The translations under genes were made by a program, and so were the position numbers. From contig NZ_FRDK01000002.1 in NCBI RefSeq assembly GCF_900143245.1, positions 496,001-560,000 of the forward strand: a stretch of 64,000 nucleotides of DNA, written 5' to 3'. The stretch comes from Flavobacterium fryxellicola (GTDB lineage Bacteria > Bacteroidota > Bacteroidia > Flavobacteriales > Flavobacteriaceae). The first letter of the stretch is position 1. Each line of letters starts with the position of its first letter. The notes under the pieces were generated by a model that saw only the letters and a program-made list of their open reading frames with translations, ran no database searches and was not told where the DNA came from. Below are positions 18,908 to 28,249 of the stretch, in pieces.

Positions 18908-19198
18908 ATGAGTGCAATTGCAGAAATTATTGATACTCTTGAAAATAAAGTCGAAAAACTTTTTGTGAAAATGAAAGGTTTAGAGAAAAACAATCAGGAT
19001 TTGAAAGACGAATTAACAAAAACTGCATCCATAATACAAACTCAATCAAAAGAGATTGAAGCGCTAAAAACGCAGTATGAAGCACTCAAAGTAGCAAATA
19101 CATTACTAGGCAGTGACGAAGATAAAAGAGATACGAAGCTTAAAATAAATTCATTAATTCGCGAAATTGATTACTGTATAGCACAGCTATCCGATTAA
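18908..19198 (+). CDS. Small coiled-coil protein upstream of zapA (ZapB-like)
   Basis: A 96-aa protein predicted to be almost wholly coiled coil: residues 5-70 show regular heptads (IAEIIDTLENKVEKLFVKM, then NNQDLKDEL). The C-terminus INSLIREIDYCIAQLSD is conserved in Bacteroidota at this locus. It is 8 nt upstream of zapA. Size, coiled coil and neighbour suggest a ZapB-like partner that helps organise FtsZ at midcell. This is context-based: real homology to gammaproteobacterial ZapB is not visible. Confidence 0.75.
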   Translation: MSAIAEIIDTLENKVEKLFVKMKGLEKNNQDLKDELTKTASIIQTQSKEIEALKTQYEALKVANTLLGSDEDKRDTKLKINSLIREIDYCIAQLSD

Positions 19199-19206
19199 TA
19201 AAAGAT

Positions 19207-19500
19207 ATGGACGAAAAGCTTAAAATTAAAATATCAATAGCAGACCGGGTTTACCCCTTAACGGTAGATCTCTCTCAGGAAGAAGGGCTAAGAAGTGCTT
19301 CAAAAAAAATTGATAAGATGATAAAGCAATTTGAAGAAAATTATGCGGTTCGAGACAAACAAGATGTATTGGCCATGTGTGCCTTGCAATTTGCCTCACA
19401 AACAGAACAAAAACAAATTGACAATACCATTGATGGAGAAGCGACCATTGAAAGAATTAAAAAAATCAACGCGGTTTTAGATCAATATCTCGACAAATAA
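19207..19500 (+). CDS. zapA: Cell division protein ZapA
   Basis: A 97-aa protein of the ZapA family. The N-terminal globular part (KLKIKISIADRVYPLTVD) is followed by the conserved E..LR.A...ID motif (EEGLRSASKKIDKMI), and a C-terminal helix completes it. It binds and bundles FtsZ at the division ring. It lies 8 nt after the coiled-coil gene, with a 6S-like RNA directly downstream, as in many bacteria. Confidence 0.9.
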   Translation: MDEKLKIKISIADRVYPLTVDLSQEEGLRSASKKIDKMIKQFEENYAVRDKQDVLAMCALQFASQTEQKQIDNTIDGEATIERIKKINAVLDQYLDK

Positions 19501-19526
19501 ACGTTCTTTACAAAAACTAAGATACT

Positions 19527-19688
19527 GCCTACATTAGTTCTTATTTGGTAAACTCAACACTAACAATTTAGAATGAGCAAATCATCACTACTAAAGCATG
19601 CCACGCTTCGGCGAGGAAACTTGAACAGTGAGTTAGCTCAAAACTTGTCTTTTCGAGTTTATTCAATCACTCTAATGTAGGCTTTTTT
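19527..19688 (+). ncRNA. ssrS: 6S RNA (6S-Flavo type)
   Basis: Between zapA and rny a noncoding stretch is closed by a perfect 11-bp stem, GCCTACATTAG (19527-19537) with CTAATGTAGGC (19672-19682), directly followed by TTTTTT. A second inner pairing region and a large central open region fit the 6S plan: a promoter-mimic bubble that binds RNA polymerase holoenzyme in stationary phase. The position downstream of zapA is the classic ssrS context. Length about 160 nt, slightly short compared with E. coli 6S (184 nt). The family name is from knowledge; a covariance search was not possible. Confidence 0.78.
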
Positions 19689-19708
19689 ATATATAAATTT
19701 TAACAAAC

Positions 19709-21274
19709 ATGGACAACATATTAACGATTATTATTACAGGAATTATAGGGATTGCAGCGGGTTTTGGTATCGCCAAATTGATAGAAAAAAGCAACATTTC
19801 CAACTTAATTAAAAATTCTAAAAAAGAAGCTGCTTCGATTTTGAAAGATGCAAATCTCGAAGCCGAAAACATAAAGAAAGATAAAATTCTTCAAGCAAAA
19901 GAGAAATTTATTGAATTAAAATCAGAACATGAACAAGTTATTTTATCACGTGATAAAAAGGTTGCTGAAATAGAAAAAAGAGTTCGTGACAAAGAATCTC
20001 AAATCTCAAATGAATTATCAAAAGCTAAAAAAGTTAATGATGATTTTGAATCTAAAACTACAGAATACACTTCTAAAATTGAGAATCTAGACAAAAAACA
20101 AGCTGAAGTTGAAAAATTGCATAAAAGTCAATTGCAACAATTAGAAGTAATCTCTGGATTATCCGCTGAAGAAGCGAAGAATCAATTAGTAGAAGGACTT
20201 AAAGCAGAAGCTAAAACAAAAGCGATGTCTCACATCCAAGATACCATTGAAGAGGCAAAACTGACCGCACAACAAGAGGCTAAAAAAATAATCATAAACA
20301 CAATCCAAAGAGTGGGCACCGAAGAAGCAGTAGAAAACTGCGTTTCTGTGTTCAACATAGAATCTGATGATGTAAAAGGTAGAATCATTGGCCGTGAAGG
20401 TAGAAACATACGTGCACTAGAGGCCGCAACTGGCGTAGAAATCATTGTAGATGACACACCGGAAGCCATTATACTTTCTTGTTTTGATCCTGTACGTAGA
20501 GAAATTGCACGTTTGGCATTGCATAAATTAGTGACCGATGGAAGAATTCATCCAGCCCGTATCGAGGAAGTAGTTGCTAAAACTGCTAAACAAATTGACG
20601 ATGAAATTATCGAAGTGGGAAAACGTACCGTTATTGATTTAGGAATTCACGGTTTACACCCTGAATTGATTAAAGTGGTAGGACGCATGAAATACCGTTC
20701 TTCTTATGGTCAGAATTTATTGCAACACTCTCGTGAAGTTTCTAAACTTTGCGGAATAATGGCAGCTGAACTAGGCTTAAATGTAAAACTAGCCAAACGT
20801 GCTGGTTTATTACACGATATAGGTAAAGTACCCGATGCTGAAAGTGATTTACCACATGCCTTATTAGGAATGCAATGGGCGGAGAAATACGGTGAAAAAG
20901 AAGAGGTTTGTAACGCCATTGGAGCGCATCACGATGAAATTGAAATGAAATCATTATTATCGCCAATCATTCAGGTTTGTGATGCCATTTCAGGAGCAAG
21001 ACCAGGAGCAAGAAGACAAGTATTGGATTCTTACATTCAACGTTTGAAAGATCTTGAAGAAGTAGCTTACGGATTTAGCGGTGTGAAAAATGCGTACGCA
21101 ATTCAAGCCGGTAGAGAGCTTCGTGTCATCGTAGAAAGTGAAAAAGTTTCGGATGAAAACGCTGCTAGCTTATCGTTTGATATATCACAAAAAATCCAAA
21201 CCGAAATGACTTATCCAGGTCAAGTTAAAGTAACCGTTATCCGCGAGACAAGAGCTGTGAATATTGCAAAGTAA
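19709..21274 (+). CDS. rny: Ribonuclease Y
   Basis: A 521-aa membrane-anchored endoribonuclease that starts mRNA decay. Its layout is an N-terminal transmembrane helix (residues 2-24, [20 protein letters not shown]), a long coiled coil (about 30-190), a KH RNA-binding domain ([15 protein letters not shown] near 224) and an HD domain with LLHDIGK (about 367) and the metal-binding AHHDE. The length is normal for the family. It is separated from zapA by the 6S RNA and ends before a bidirectional terminator. Confidence 0.97.
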   Translation: MDNILTIIITGIIGIAAGFGIAKLIEKSNISNLIKNSKKEAASILKDANLEAENIKKDKILQAKEKFIELKSEHEQVILSRDKKVAEIEKRVRDKESQISNELSKAKKVNDDFESKTTEYTSKIENLDKKQAEVEKLHKSQLQQLEVISGLSAEEAKNQLVEGLKAEAKTKAMSHIQDTIEEAKLTAQQEAKKIIINTIQRVGTEEAVENCVSVFNIESDDVKGRIIGREGRNIRALEAATGVEIIVDDTPEAIILSCFDPVRREIARLALHKLVTDGRIHPARIEEVVAKTAKQIDDEIIEVGKRTVIDLGIHGLHPELIKVVGRMKYRSSYGQNLLQHSREVSKLCGIMAAELGLNVKLAKRAGLLHDIGKVPDAESDLPHALLGMQWAEKYGEKEEVCNAIGAHHDEIEMKSLLSPIIQVCDAISGARPGARRQVLDSYIQRLKDLEEVAYGFSGVKNAYAIQAGRELRVIVESEKVSDENAASLSFDISQKIQTEMTYPGQVKVTVIRETRAVNIAK

Positions 21275-21308
21275 TAGCCTCGCCTTTCCAAAGGAGAAAT
21301 AAAAAAAA

Positions 21309-21346
21309 GACCTATTGAATTTCGATTCATTAGGTCTTTTTTTTTG
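21309..21346. terminator. Bidirectional terminator between rny and xerD
   Basis: AGACCTATTGAAT and ATTCATTAGGTCT form a 13-bp stem with one mismatch and a 4-nt TTCG loop. A run of A precedes it and a run of T follows. Confidence 0.9.
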
Positions 21347-21398
21347 TCTTATCATTGCTATCAACGGTAGCATTTTCTGTCTTTACTTTTGTACCTGA

Positions 21399-22301
21399 TC
21401 AAAAATTCTTTCTAGGATGAAATGAATGCAGTACTTCCGTCAAAAACTTTCGATCAAGATGTACATAAATCTCTGTTGTTGTTATCGATTCGTGGCCTAA
21501 CATTAACTGAATAGAGCGCAAATCAGCACCATTTTCTAGAAGATGTGTTGCAAAAGAATGCCGCAAAGTATGCGGACTGATTGTTTTATTTAAATCTATT
21601 TTTACCGCTAAATTTTTAATAATGGTAAAAATCATAGCTCTGGTCAACTGCCTCCCGCGTCGATTTAAAAACAACGTATCTTCAAATCCTTTTTGGATCC
21701 CAACATGGTTTCTAATGGTTTCGCGATATATTTGAATGTAGTTTTGGGTGATTTCACTACTAGGAACAAAACGTTGTTTGTTCCCCTTTCCTGTGATTTT
21801 AATAAAACCTTCTTCAAAAAATAAATCGGATATTTTTAATGCAACCAGTTCAGATACTCTTAAGCCACAACCATAAAGAGTTTCGAGTATGGCGCGGTTT
21901 CGTTCCCCTTCATTTGTGGTCAAATCAATTGCTTCTATAAGTCTGTCGATTTCATCTACGGCTAAAACATCAGGCAGTTTCCGACCTGTTTTAGGCGCTT
22001 CAATACGTTCTAAAGGATTATCCTTTCGATACTCTTCAAAAATTAAATAACTGAAAAAACTTTTTAATCCTGAAATAATTCTAGCTTGTGAACGTGGATT
22101 AACTTCCTTTGAAATGCTATAAATAAATTGTTGCACCATTTCCTCGCCTATGGTAACTGGCGAAATTACAATTCCATTTTCATCCAAAAAGAGAAGCAAA
22201 CGATCTACATCAAACGTATAATTTACGATGGTATTCTTTGACAAACCCCGTTCAATTTTTAAATAGGCTTGATAACTATTAATGTATGTACTCCAATTCA
22301 T
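21399..22301 (-). CDS. xerD: Site-specific tyrosine recombinase XerD
   Basis: A 300-aa two-domain tyrosine recombinase. The SAM-like N-terminal domain (about 1-90) is followed by the catalytic domain with Arg in YGCGLRVSEL, the HTLRHSFATHLL box (His and Arg), LGHESITTT and the nucleophile Tyr in EIYVHLD. The length is standard for chromosomal XerC/D. It resolves chromosome dimers at dif together with a partner or alone. It sits in core context and is unlike the element integrase at 37,077. Confidence 0.92.
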   Translation of the reverse strand: MNWSTYINSYQAYLKIERGLSKNTIVNYTFDVDRLLLFLDENGIVISPVTIGEEMVQQFIYSISKEVNPRSQARIISGLKSFFSYLIFEEYRKDNPLERIEAPKTGRKLPDVLAVDEIDRLIEAIDLTTNEGERNRAILETLYGCGLRVSELVALKISDLFFEEGFIKITGKGNKQRFVPSSEITQNYIQIYRETIRNHVGIQKGFEDTLFLNRRGRQLTRAMIFTIIKNLAVKIDLNKTISPHTLRHSFATHLLENGADLRSIQLMLGHESITTTEIYVHLDRKFLTEVLHSFHPRKNF

Positions 22302-22330
22302 GGCTACAAAGTAACTCTTTTTGAGCTAAA

Positions 22331-22356
22331 AAAAACCACTGCTAAGAGTGGTTTTT
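22331..22356 (-). terminator. Terminator of the outer-membrane barrel gene
   Basis: Perfect 10-bp stem AAAAACCACT (22331-22340) with AGTGGTTTTT (22347-22356); T-run on the minus strand. Confidence 0.9.
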
Positions 22357-22377
22357 AAACAATTTAAACTTGAAAAA

Positions 22378-22968
22378 CTATTTTCCCCATTTACCGCCAC
22401 CTACATAAAATCCTAGATGAATCCCAACATAGGAATTTGCTACAGTACCTCTATCATTACCATTTACATCTTGTAAAGTAGATTCTGGCACTAAATTATA
22501 TTCTAATCCCATTCTAAACTTTCCCCACTCAAAACCACCACGAACTAATCCTCCCATTTTACCGGTTGCATCTACGGTAAAATCATTATTACTATCCGTA
22601 TCATCCAACTCTACATTTGCAATACTGTAATAACCCGCACCAGCACCTAAATAAGGAACAAAAGATTTTCCTGCGCTGTTGAAATAATAATCATAAGTAG
22701 CAACATACGAACCATTAGCAGCCACTTTTGCACTAGTAGTGGCACCCGAATCATTTATATCGCGAACAATCGCAGCTACTCCTATACGTAAACCAACATT
22801 CATATTATCTTTAATATTGTATTTTGGCTCCAATGATAGCAAAATTCCTCCACCGCCGTTTGTTGGCACAGCACCTAAATCTAAGCCAACTCTAAAACCA
22901 CCTTCATTTTGTGCGTTTCCGCTTAGACAAAACAAACCAATACATACTGATAAAATAACTTTTTTCAT
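22378..22968 (-). CDS. Outer-membrane beta-barrel protein
   Basis: A 196-aa protein with a signal peptide (MKKVILSVCIGLFCLSGNAQ) and alternating strands rich in Gly and aromatic residues (GGFRVGLDLGAVP, FVPYLGAGAGYYSI, FRMGLEYNLVPES), ending in YVGIHLGFYVGGGKWGK. This is the small 8-strand OmpA/OmpX-like barrel class. The function is unknown. It is monocistronic, with its own terminator. Confidence 0.8.
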   Translation of the reverse strand: MKKVILSVCIGLFCLSGNAQNEGGFRVGLDLGAVPTNGGGGILLSLEPKYNIKDNMNVGLRIGVAAIVRDINDSGATTSAKVAANGSYVATYDYYFNSAGKSFVPYLGAGAGYYSIANVELDDTDSNNDFTVDATGKMGGLVRGGFEWGKFRMGLEYNLVPESTLQDVNGNDRGTVANSYVGIHLGFYVGGGKWGK

Positions 22969-23380
22969 TTTTTAAATTTTTAATTAATAGGACTATAAAA
23001 TTATACTAATTTTATAGTAATACACTTCCTACCATTACAAGTTGTTAACATTTTTTATTTGATAAAATTAAAATTTACAGTACCACAAAAAATACAAATA
23101 CTACATTCATAAGTGATTCTTTAAAAATTAATATTAAATAAAAAAATTAAATTAAGAATAGCTGCGTAAAATATAACACGCTATTAATTACACCATTAGA
23201 CCACATAAAAGCGTATATTCGCATCAAAATGCATTAAAAACAGACAACGAAGAACAATTCAGCAAAGTTTTGGACCAATTTTTGACTTTTGGATATTTGA
23301 AATGGTTCACAATAATTAATAAACAAAACAGTTTTAAGTAAGAGTCCCATTTCAATTAATAATAATCAATAAAAAAAATT
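22969..23380. other. Divergent intergenic region, promoter only
   Basis: An AT-rich 412-bp spacer between two divergent barrel genes. Apart from the promoter at 23269-23299 I see no gene, RNA structure or repeat. Confidence 0.5.
23269..23299 (+). promoter_or_regulatory. Promoter of the 23381 barrel gene
   Basis: TTTG (23269-23272), 19 nt, then GATATTTG (23292-23299), one mismatch from TAnnTTTG. The leader is about 75 nt. Confidence 0.5.
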
Positions 23381-23944
23381 ATGAAAAAAATAATTCTAGT
23401 AGCAGTAGTGCTTCTTGCCGGATCCGTAGATGTGCAAGCACAGTTAGTACGATTTGGATTTAAAGGTGGTTTAAACTACGCAAACCAAAATGGCAGTAAT
23501 ATCACCGTAAACAGTGACAATTACAATACGGACGCGATAACCAGCTATCATGCGGGTTTAGTGGCTGAACTTAAATTAACAGATGGTTTCTCGATACAAC
23601 CTGAATTACTGTATTCAACTCAGGGAGCTACTTACAAAAATGCGGTTGAAGAATTCGAAAATGAATTGGGTTACTTATCGATTCCTGTTTTAGCCAAATT
23701 TAATCTAAACAAAACTGTTAGTTTGGATCTTGGCCCACAAGCATCTTTTTTATTGAGCGAAAGAAATCAATTTGACGTAAAAAATGCAGAAACTTTTGAG
23801 TTTGGAGTAGCTGGAGGTTTGAGTTTAAATTTAACTAAAAGATTTTTCATACAAGGTCGTTACGTGTTAGGATTAACAGAAGCTTCAAGAGAAGCAGAGG
23901 TTAAAAACTCCGTACTTCAAATTTCAGCTGGATTTAAATTTTAA
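23381..23944 (+). CDS. PorT-like outer-membrane beta-barrel protein
   Basis: A 187-aa protein with a signal peptide (1-20, ending VDVQAQ). The barrel opens with FGFKGGLNYAN, has GFSIQPELLYSTQGA and LGYLSIPVLAKFNLN, and ends ILQISAGFKF. This is the 'porin family/outer membrane beta-barrel' (PF13568) type common in Bacteroidota. The role is unknown. It has its own promoter and terminator. Confidence 0.82.
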   Translation: MKKIILVAVVLLAGSVDVQAQLVRFGFKGGLNYANQNGSNITVNSDNYNTDAITSYHAGLVAELKLTDGFSIQPELLYSTQGATYKNAVEEFENELGYLSIPVLAKFNLNKTVSLDLGPQASFLLSERNQFDVKNAETFEFGVAGGLSLNLTKRFFIQGRYVLGLTEASREAEVKNSVLQISAGFKF

Positions 23945-23966
23945 AGTAATACAATTAAATTTATCA

Positions 23967-23996
23967 AAACCGTTCTATAAATTGGAACGGTTTTTT
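23967..23996 (+). terminator. Terminator
   Basis: AAAACCGTTC and GAACGGTTTT stem (loop about 9 nt) followed by T-run, 23 nt after the barrel gene. Confidence 0.85.
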
Positions 23997-24018
23997 TATT
24001 TTTACCAAAACAAGTTTT

Positions 24019-24432
24019 ATGAAAATTAGTATCATCAACGGACCCAACCTCAATCTACTGGGCAAACGCGAACCTGAGGTTTATGGAAATCAAACTTTTG
24101 AAGAATATTTTACCACTTTGCAAATACAATTTCCGACAATTGAATTTACTTATTTCCAAAGTAATATTGAAGGTGAATTAATTGATAAAATTCAGGAATT
24201 TGGTTTTTCTTTTGACGGAATTATCTTAAATGCCGGAGCTTACACACATACTTCAGTAGGAATAGGTGATGCTGTGAAAGCAATTACAACTCCCGTTGTG
24301 GAAGTTCACATTTCGAATACGTTTTCTCGGGAAAGTTTTAGACATCAATCCTATATATCGGGAAATGCTAAAGGTGTTATTCTAGGCTTTGGATTAAAAA
24401 GCTATGAGTTGGCTGTGCAGTCTTTTGTATAA
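24019..24432 (+). CDS. aroQ: 3-dehydroquinate dehydratase type II
   Basis: A 137-aa cytoplasmic enzyme of the shikimate pathway, converting 3-dehydroquinate to 3-dehydroshikimate. Motifs: NGPNLNLLGKREPEVYG with the active-site lid Arg/Tyr, LNAGAYTHTSVGIGDA, and EVHISNTFSRESFRHQS with the catalytic His. The length is typical (about 140 aa; the enzyme is a dodecamer). It is a single gene, with the xerD/barrel genes to its left. Confidence 0.97.
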   Translation: MKISIINGPNLNLLGKREPEVYGNQTFEEYFTTLQIQFPTIEFTYFQSNIEGELIDKIQEFGFSFDGIILNAGAYTHTSVGIGDAVKAITTPVVEVHISNTFSRESFRHQSYISGNAKGVILGFGLKSYELAVQSFV

Positions 24433-24502
24433 CTTTCAAGTAGTAATAAACTATTTTATAAATGTTTAACATATAATTAATACCTTGTTTTCAAACTTCT
24501 TC

Positions 24503-24510
24503 TATTTTTG
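24503..24510 (+). promoter_or_regulatory. -7 box of the DUF5686 gene
   Basis: TATTTTTG fits TAnnTTTG. It overlaps the GTG at 24510, which therefore cannot be the start; the ATG at 24528 is favoured. A TTG lies 15 nt upstream, a little close. Confidence 0.4.
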
Positions 24511-24527
24511 TGAGAGAAAAAACTTTC

Positions 24528-27014
24528 ATGAAAAAACACTACTTACTTTTACTGTTCTTAAGTTCCTTTGCTTGTACAGCGCAAATAAAGGGAACCGTTT
24601 CTGATGAGAAAGGCAATCCTTTGCCTTTTGTCACTATTTTCCAGGAGGACACCTACAATGGAACAACTTCTAATGAACAAGGAAACTTTGAATTTAATGT
24701 GAAGACTAAAGATAAACAAACGGTTGTCTTTCAATTTCTAGGCTTTAAAACTCAAAAAATAGCGATAGAGACCAACAAATTACCTTATTCCATTAACATT
24801 AAAATGATCGAAGAAAGTTTTTCATTGAACGAAGTGATCATCAACAAGAAAAACAATCCAGCTTTGGCAATTATAAAAAATGCTATTGCTAGCAGAAAAC
24901 AAAATACGGAAAAAACAAATCGGTTTAATGCCGACTTTTATTCCAGAGGTATTTTTAAACTGAAAAATGCACCTAAAAAAATATTAGGACAAAAAATTGG
25001 TGATTTGAATGGTTCTTTGGACTCTACAGGAACAGGGATCATCTCTTTATCTGAAACCTTTTCGAAAATATCTTTTGAGAAACCCAACAATTTAAAAGAA
25101 GTAGTTACTGCTTCTAAAGTAAGTGGTAGGGACAATGGATACAGTTACAATACGGCTCGATCTTCCTTCTATGACTTCTACGAAAACACCATTGATTTTG
25201 GTGTTCAAATGATTTCGCCAATAGCAAATAACGCTTTCAACTACTATAATTATAGGTTAGAAAGTACTTTTATTGACGAGAATAAAAATATGATAAACAA
25301 AATAAAAGTAACTGCAAAACGGGATAGCGAACCTGTTTTTGAAGGATACCTATATATTGTAGAAGATTCATGGGCAATTTACGCAGTAGATTTAGACATC
25401 AAAGGCTATCGAATGAAGGAAGAATTTGTTGATGTGATGACTTTAAAACAAAACTTTAGCTACAACAATAGCAATAAAATTTGGGCTAAAAATACTCAAA
25501 GCCTCGAAATTACAGCTGGTGCTTTTGGTATAAAATTTAATGGGAAATACAATTATGTGTATAGTAATTATGAATTTATAACTGCCTTTGCCGCCAAAAC
25601 ATTTACCAATGAAATTACCCGTATCGAAATAGCGGCCAATAAAAAAGACAGCCTTTTCTGGAACGCGAACAGACCCATTCCGCTAACGCTCGAAGAAAGT
25701 ACGGATTACGTTAGGAAAGATAGTATTTACAAAGTGCGGAATTCTGAAAAATATTTAGACTCTATTGATAGAAAAGACAACAAGTTTAAACCAATGAAGG
25801 TACTCAGCGGTTACACCTATAAGAACAGTAAAGAAAAATACAGTCTCAGTTATGAAGGTTTATTAAACCTAGGTTCACTAAGTTTTAATACCGTACAAGG
25901 GTATAATTTTGATTCTGGATTCCGCTATACGAATTGGAAAAACCAAGAGGAAAAAGGCAAATACACTTCTATCAGCACCAAACTCAATTATGGCTTTGCT
26001 GAAGATCGCTTGCGTGTAACTGGTCAATTCATCCATCGTTTTAATAAAATGAATTATGCAACTTTCTATTTAATTGGAGGAAGCTCCGTGAAACAATTCA
26101 ATCCGAATGAACCCATTAGTAAAGTTATAAACACTATAAGTTCCTTGGCATTCAAGAATAATTTTATGAAGTTGTATAATTTGGAATCGCTAGCAATAGG
26201 ATACAATCAAGATATTGCCAATGGAGTAAATCTTGGAGGAAAGGTAGAATACCAGCAGCGCAAACCATTATCTAACAACACTGATTTTTCTTATTTTAAC
26301 AAAAATGATTTATATTCTTCCAATAATCCTTTGGCCCCGAATGATTTTACCACTCCAGCATTTGAAAAACATCATGTAACCAAAGCCAATTTACTTGCAA
26401 AAGTAAATTTTGGAAACAAGTATTCCTCCCGTCCAGACGAAAAATTTAACATTAGAAATGAAAAATATCCGACACTTTACCTCGGATATGAAAAAGCATT
26501 TGCATCCAATGATAAAAAATACGAATTTGACCACTTCAACACCCGATTAACCTATGATTTGACGATGGGAAACAAGGGCGTTTTAGGCTTGAATTTAAAA
26601 GCCGGAAAGTTTATGAATGCAGATAATATAGCTTTTATCGATTATAAACATTTCAATGGGAATCAAACCCATATTGGACAAACCGAACGCTATTTGAATG
26701 TATTCAACTTGCTGCCTTATTATTCTAACAGCACAAATGACAGTTATTTTGAAGCACATGGCGAGTACAACGACAAAGGGTATATTCTGAATAAAATACC
26801 ATTGTTAAATAAACTAAAATCGACTTTAATATTAGGCGCTCATGCATTGTCTACTCCAAATACCAAACCCTATACGGAAGTCACTGTTGGCTTGGACAAT
26901 TTAGGTTTTGGTAAATTCAAAATGCTCCGCGTCGATTATGTTCGTTCCTATCAAAATGGTTTTCAAGGGGATGGTGTAGTTTTTGGCCTTAAATTTTTAA
27001 ATATATTGGAGTAA
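24528..27014 (+). CDS. DUF5686/carboxypeptidase-like regulatory domain outer-membrane protein
   Basis: An 828-aa protein with a signal peptide (MKKHYLLLLFLSSFACTAQ). It has an N-terminal CarboxypepD_reg-like domain (about 20-110; GTVSDEKGNPLPFVTIFQ), then the DUF5686 region: an alpha/beta segment and a C-terminal beta-barrel with many aromatic strands ending VVFGLKFLNILE. It resembles TonB receptors without a plug and is probably outer-membrane. The function is unknown. Start chosen for the signal peptide. Confidence 0.85.
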   Translation: MKKHYLLLLFLSSFACTAQIKGTVSDEKGNPLPFVTIFQEDTYNGTTSNEQGNFEFNVKTKDKQTVVFQFLGFKTQKIAIETNKLPYSINIKMIEESFSLNEVIINKKNNPALAIIKNAIASRKQNTEKTNRFNADFYSRGIFKLKNAPKKILGQKIGDLNGSLDSTGTGIISLSETFSKISFEKPNNLKEVVTASKVSGRDNGYSYNTARSSFYDFYENTIDFGVQMISPIANNAFNYYNYRLESTFIDENKNMINKIKVTAKRDSEPVFEGYLYIVEDSWAIYAVDLDIKGYRMKEEFVDVMTLKQNFSYNNSNKIWAKNTQSLEITAGAFGIKFNGKYNYVYSNYEFITAFAAKTFTNEITRIEIAANKKDSLFWNANRPIPLTLEESTDYVRKDSIYKVRNSEKYLDSIDRKDNKFKPMKVLSGYTYKNSKEKYSLSYEGLLNLGSLSFNTVQGYNFDSGFRYTNWKNQEEKGKYTSISTKLNYGFAEDRLRVTGQFIHRFNKMNYATFYLIGGSSVKQFNPNEPISKVINTISSLAFKNNFMKLYNLESLAIGYNQDIANGVNLGGKVEYQQRKPLSNNTDFSYFNKNDLYSSNNPLAPNDFTTPAFEKHHVTKANLLAKVNFGNKYSSRPDEKFNIRNEKYPTLYLGYEKAFASNDKKYEFDHFNTRLTYDLTMGNKGVLGLNLKAGKFMNADNIAFIDYKHFNGNQTHIGQTERYLNVFNLLPYYSNSTNDSYFEAHGEYNDKGYILNKIPLLNKLKSTLILGAHALSTPNTKPYTEVTVGLDNLGFGKFKMLRVDYVRSYQNGFQGDGVVFGLKFLNILE

Positions 27015-27136
27015 CTGGCTCACTGAACATCTACAAAAAAGCTAGATGAAGAGCATGAATTATGAGGTAGCTACAGCATTTAATAAAAAAAGAGAATTAG
27101 GGAATACTGTGTATCTTAAAATAAAAAAGGATTCAA

Positions 27137-27172
27137 AAAAAGGAGCAGATTTAAAAATCTACTCCTTTTTTT
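27137..27172. terminator. Bidirectional terminator
   Basis: AAAAAGGAGCAGATTT pairs with AAATCTACTCCTTTTT (one mismatch), between convergent genes. The preceding 27015-27136 holds nothing I can support. Confidence 0.8.
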
Positions 27173-27267
27173 ATTGCGTATCTGCTATGAAATCGATAGT
27201 GTAACTAAATTATAGTTCTTCCTCAACACAAAGAGTTAATCTGAATATTTTAGTATACGGTCTAATT

Positions 27268-28137
27268 TTAGTCGTTTGGCTCCACGTGAATCAACACATG
27301 TCCGAGTTCTGGGATTTCTTCTTGTAAAGTATCTTTAAGTTTGTGAGCCAAATCGTGCCCTTGTTTTACGGTAATATTTGAATCAACCGTCGCATGCAAA
27401 TCGACATGATATTGCATTCCTGCTTTTCTAATAAAACATTTTTCAGTATCCAAAATTCCATCTACTTGCAGGGAAACAACTCTAATCTGAGCTATTAAAT
27501 CATCGTATAAATGTTCGTCCATAATCTCGCCTAAAGCGGGTCGGAATATTTGATAACTGTTGTATAAGATGAATCCCGAAGCAAAAAGTGCTGCCCAATC
27601 ATCAGCTGATTCATACCCGTTACCTAAAATTAAAGCAATTGAAATCCCAAGAAATGCCGCAATAGAAGTTATAGCATCACTGCGATGGTGCCACGCATCC
27701 GCTCGTAGCGACGAACTGTTAGTTTCTATACTTCTTTTCATCACTACCCTAAAAGAATATTCTTTCCAAATAATAATGGCGCCAAGAACAAGTAAAGTCC
27801 ATGGTTTTGGCAATTGATGTGGTGTTCCTATATTGACAATACTTTCATAAGCAATAATCATAGCTGAAGTGATTAAAAAACCGACTACCAAAAAGGTAAT
27901 TAACGGCTCAGCCCGACCGTGTCCGTACGGATGATTTTTATCTGCCGGCCTATTGGAATATTTAATTCCAAACAACACTAAAAAAGAAGCAAAAATATCA
28001 GTAGTAGATTCAATTGCGTCAGCAATCAAGGCATAAGAATTTCCAAAAAAACCGGCCAACCCTTTGACAATGGCCAAGAAAGTGTTTCCAATGATACTAA
28101 AATAAGTTGCCTTTATTGCTGTTTGTTCGCTTGACAT
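27268..28137 (-). CDS. Cation diffusion facilitator (CDF) transporter
   Basis: A 289-aa inner-membrane protein with six predicted helices. The metal site of TM2 (ALIADAIESTTDIFASFLVL, an HxxxD/DxxxD-type motif with Asp), the conserved NRPADKNHPYGHGRAEPL loop and DAWHHRSDAITS in TM5 are typical. The C-terminal cytoplasmic domain (about 205-289) ends with HVLIHVEPND, the CDF dimerisation domain. It exports divalent metals (Zn2+, Fe2+, Mn2+ or Co2+) in exchange for protons; the metal is not predictable. Confidence 0.93.
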   Translation of the reverse strand: MSSEQTAIKATYFSIIGNTFLAIVKGLAGFFGNSYALIADAIESTTDIFASFLVLFGIKYSNRPADKNHPYGHGRAEPLITFLVVGFLITSAMIIAYESIVNIGTPHQLPKPWTLLVLGAIIIWKEYSFRVVMKRSIETNSSSLRADAWHHRSDAITSIAAFLGISIALILGNGYESADDWAALFASGFILYNSYQIFRPALGEIMDEHLYDDLIAQIRVVSLQVDGILDTEKCFIRKAGMQYHVDLHATVDSNITVKQGHDLAHKLKDTLQEEIPELGHVLIHVEPND

Positions 28138-28167
28138 GCGCTTTGTTTAAGAAGGATTTAAAACTAA

Positions 28168-28233
28168 AATCGTTTAAATAAACCACTTGGATTTTGAAAT
28201 TCAAATCCTTTATGGTCTACTTAAACGAAATTT
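28168..28233 (-). terminator. Long hairpin after murA
   Basis: AAAATCGTTTAA and TTAAACGAAATTTT bracket a second pairing (GGATTTTGAA with TTCAAATCC), a long imperfect hairpin downstream of murA on the minus strand. The T-tract is modest. Confidence 0.6.
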
Positions 28234-28249
28234 TTTATGATTTAGTTGA

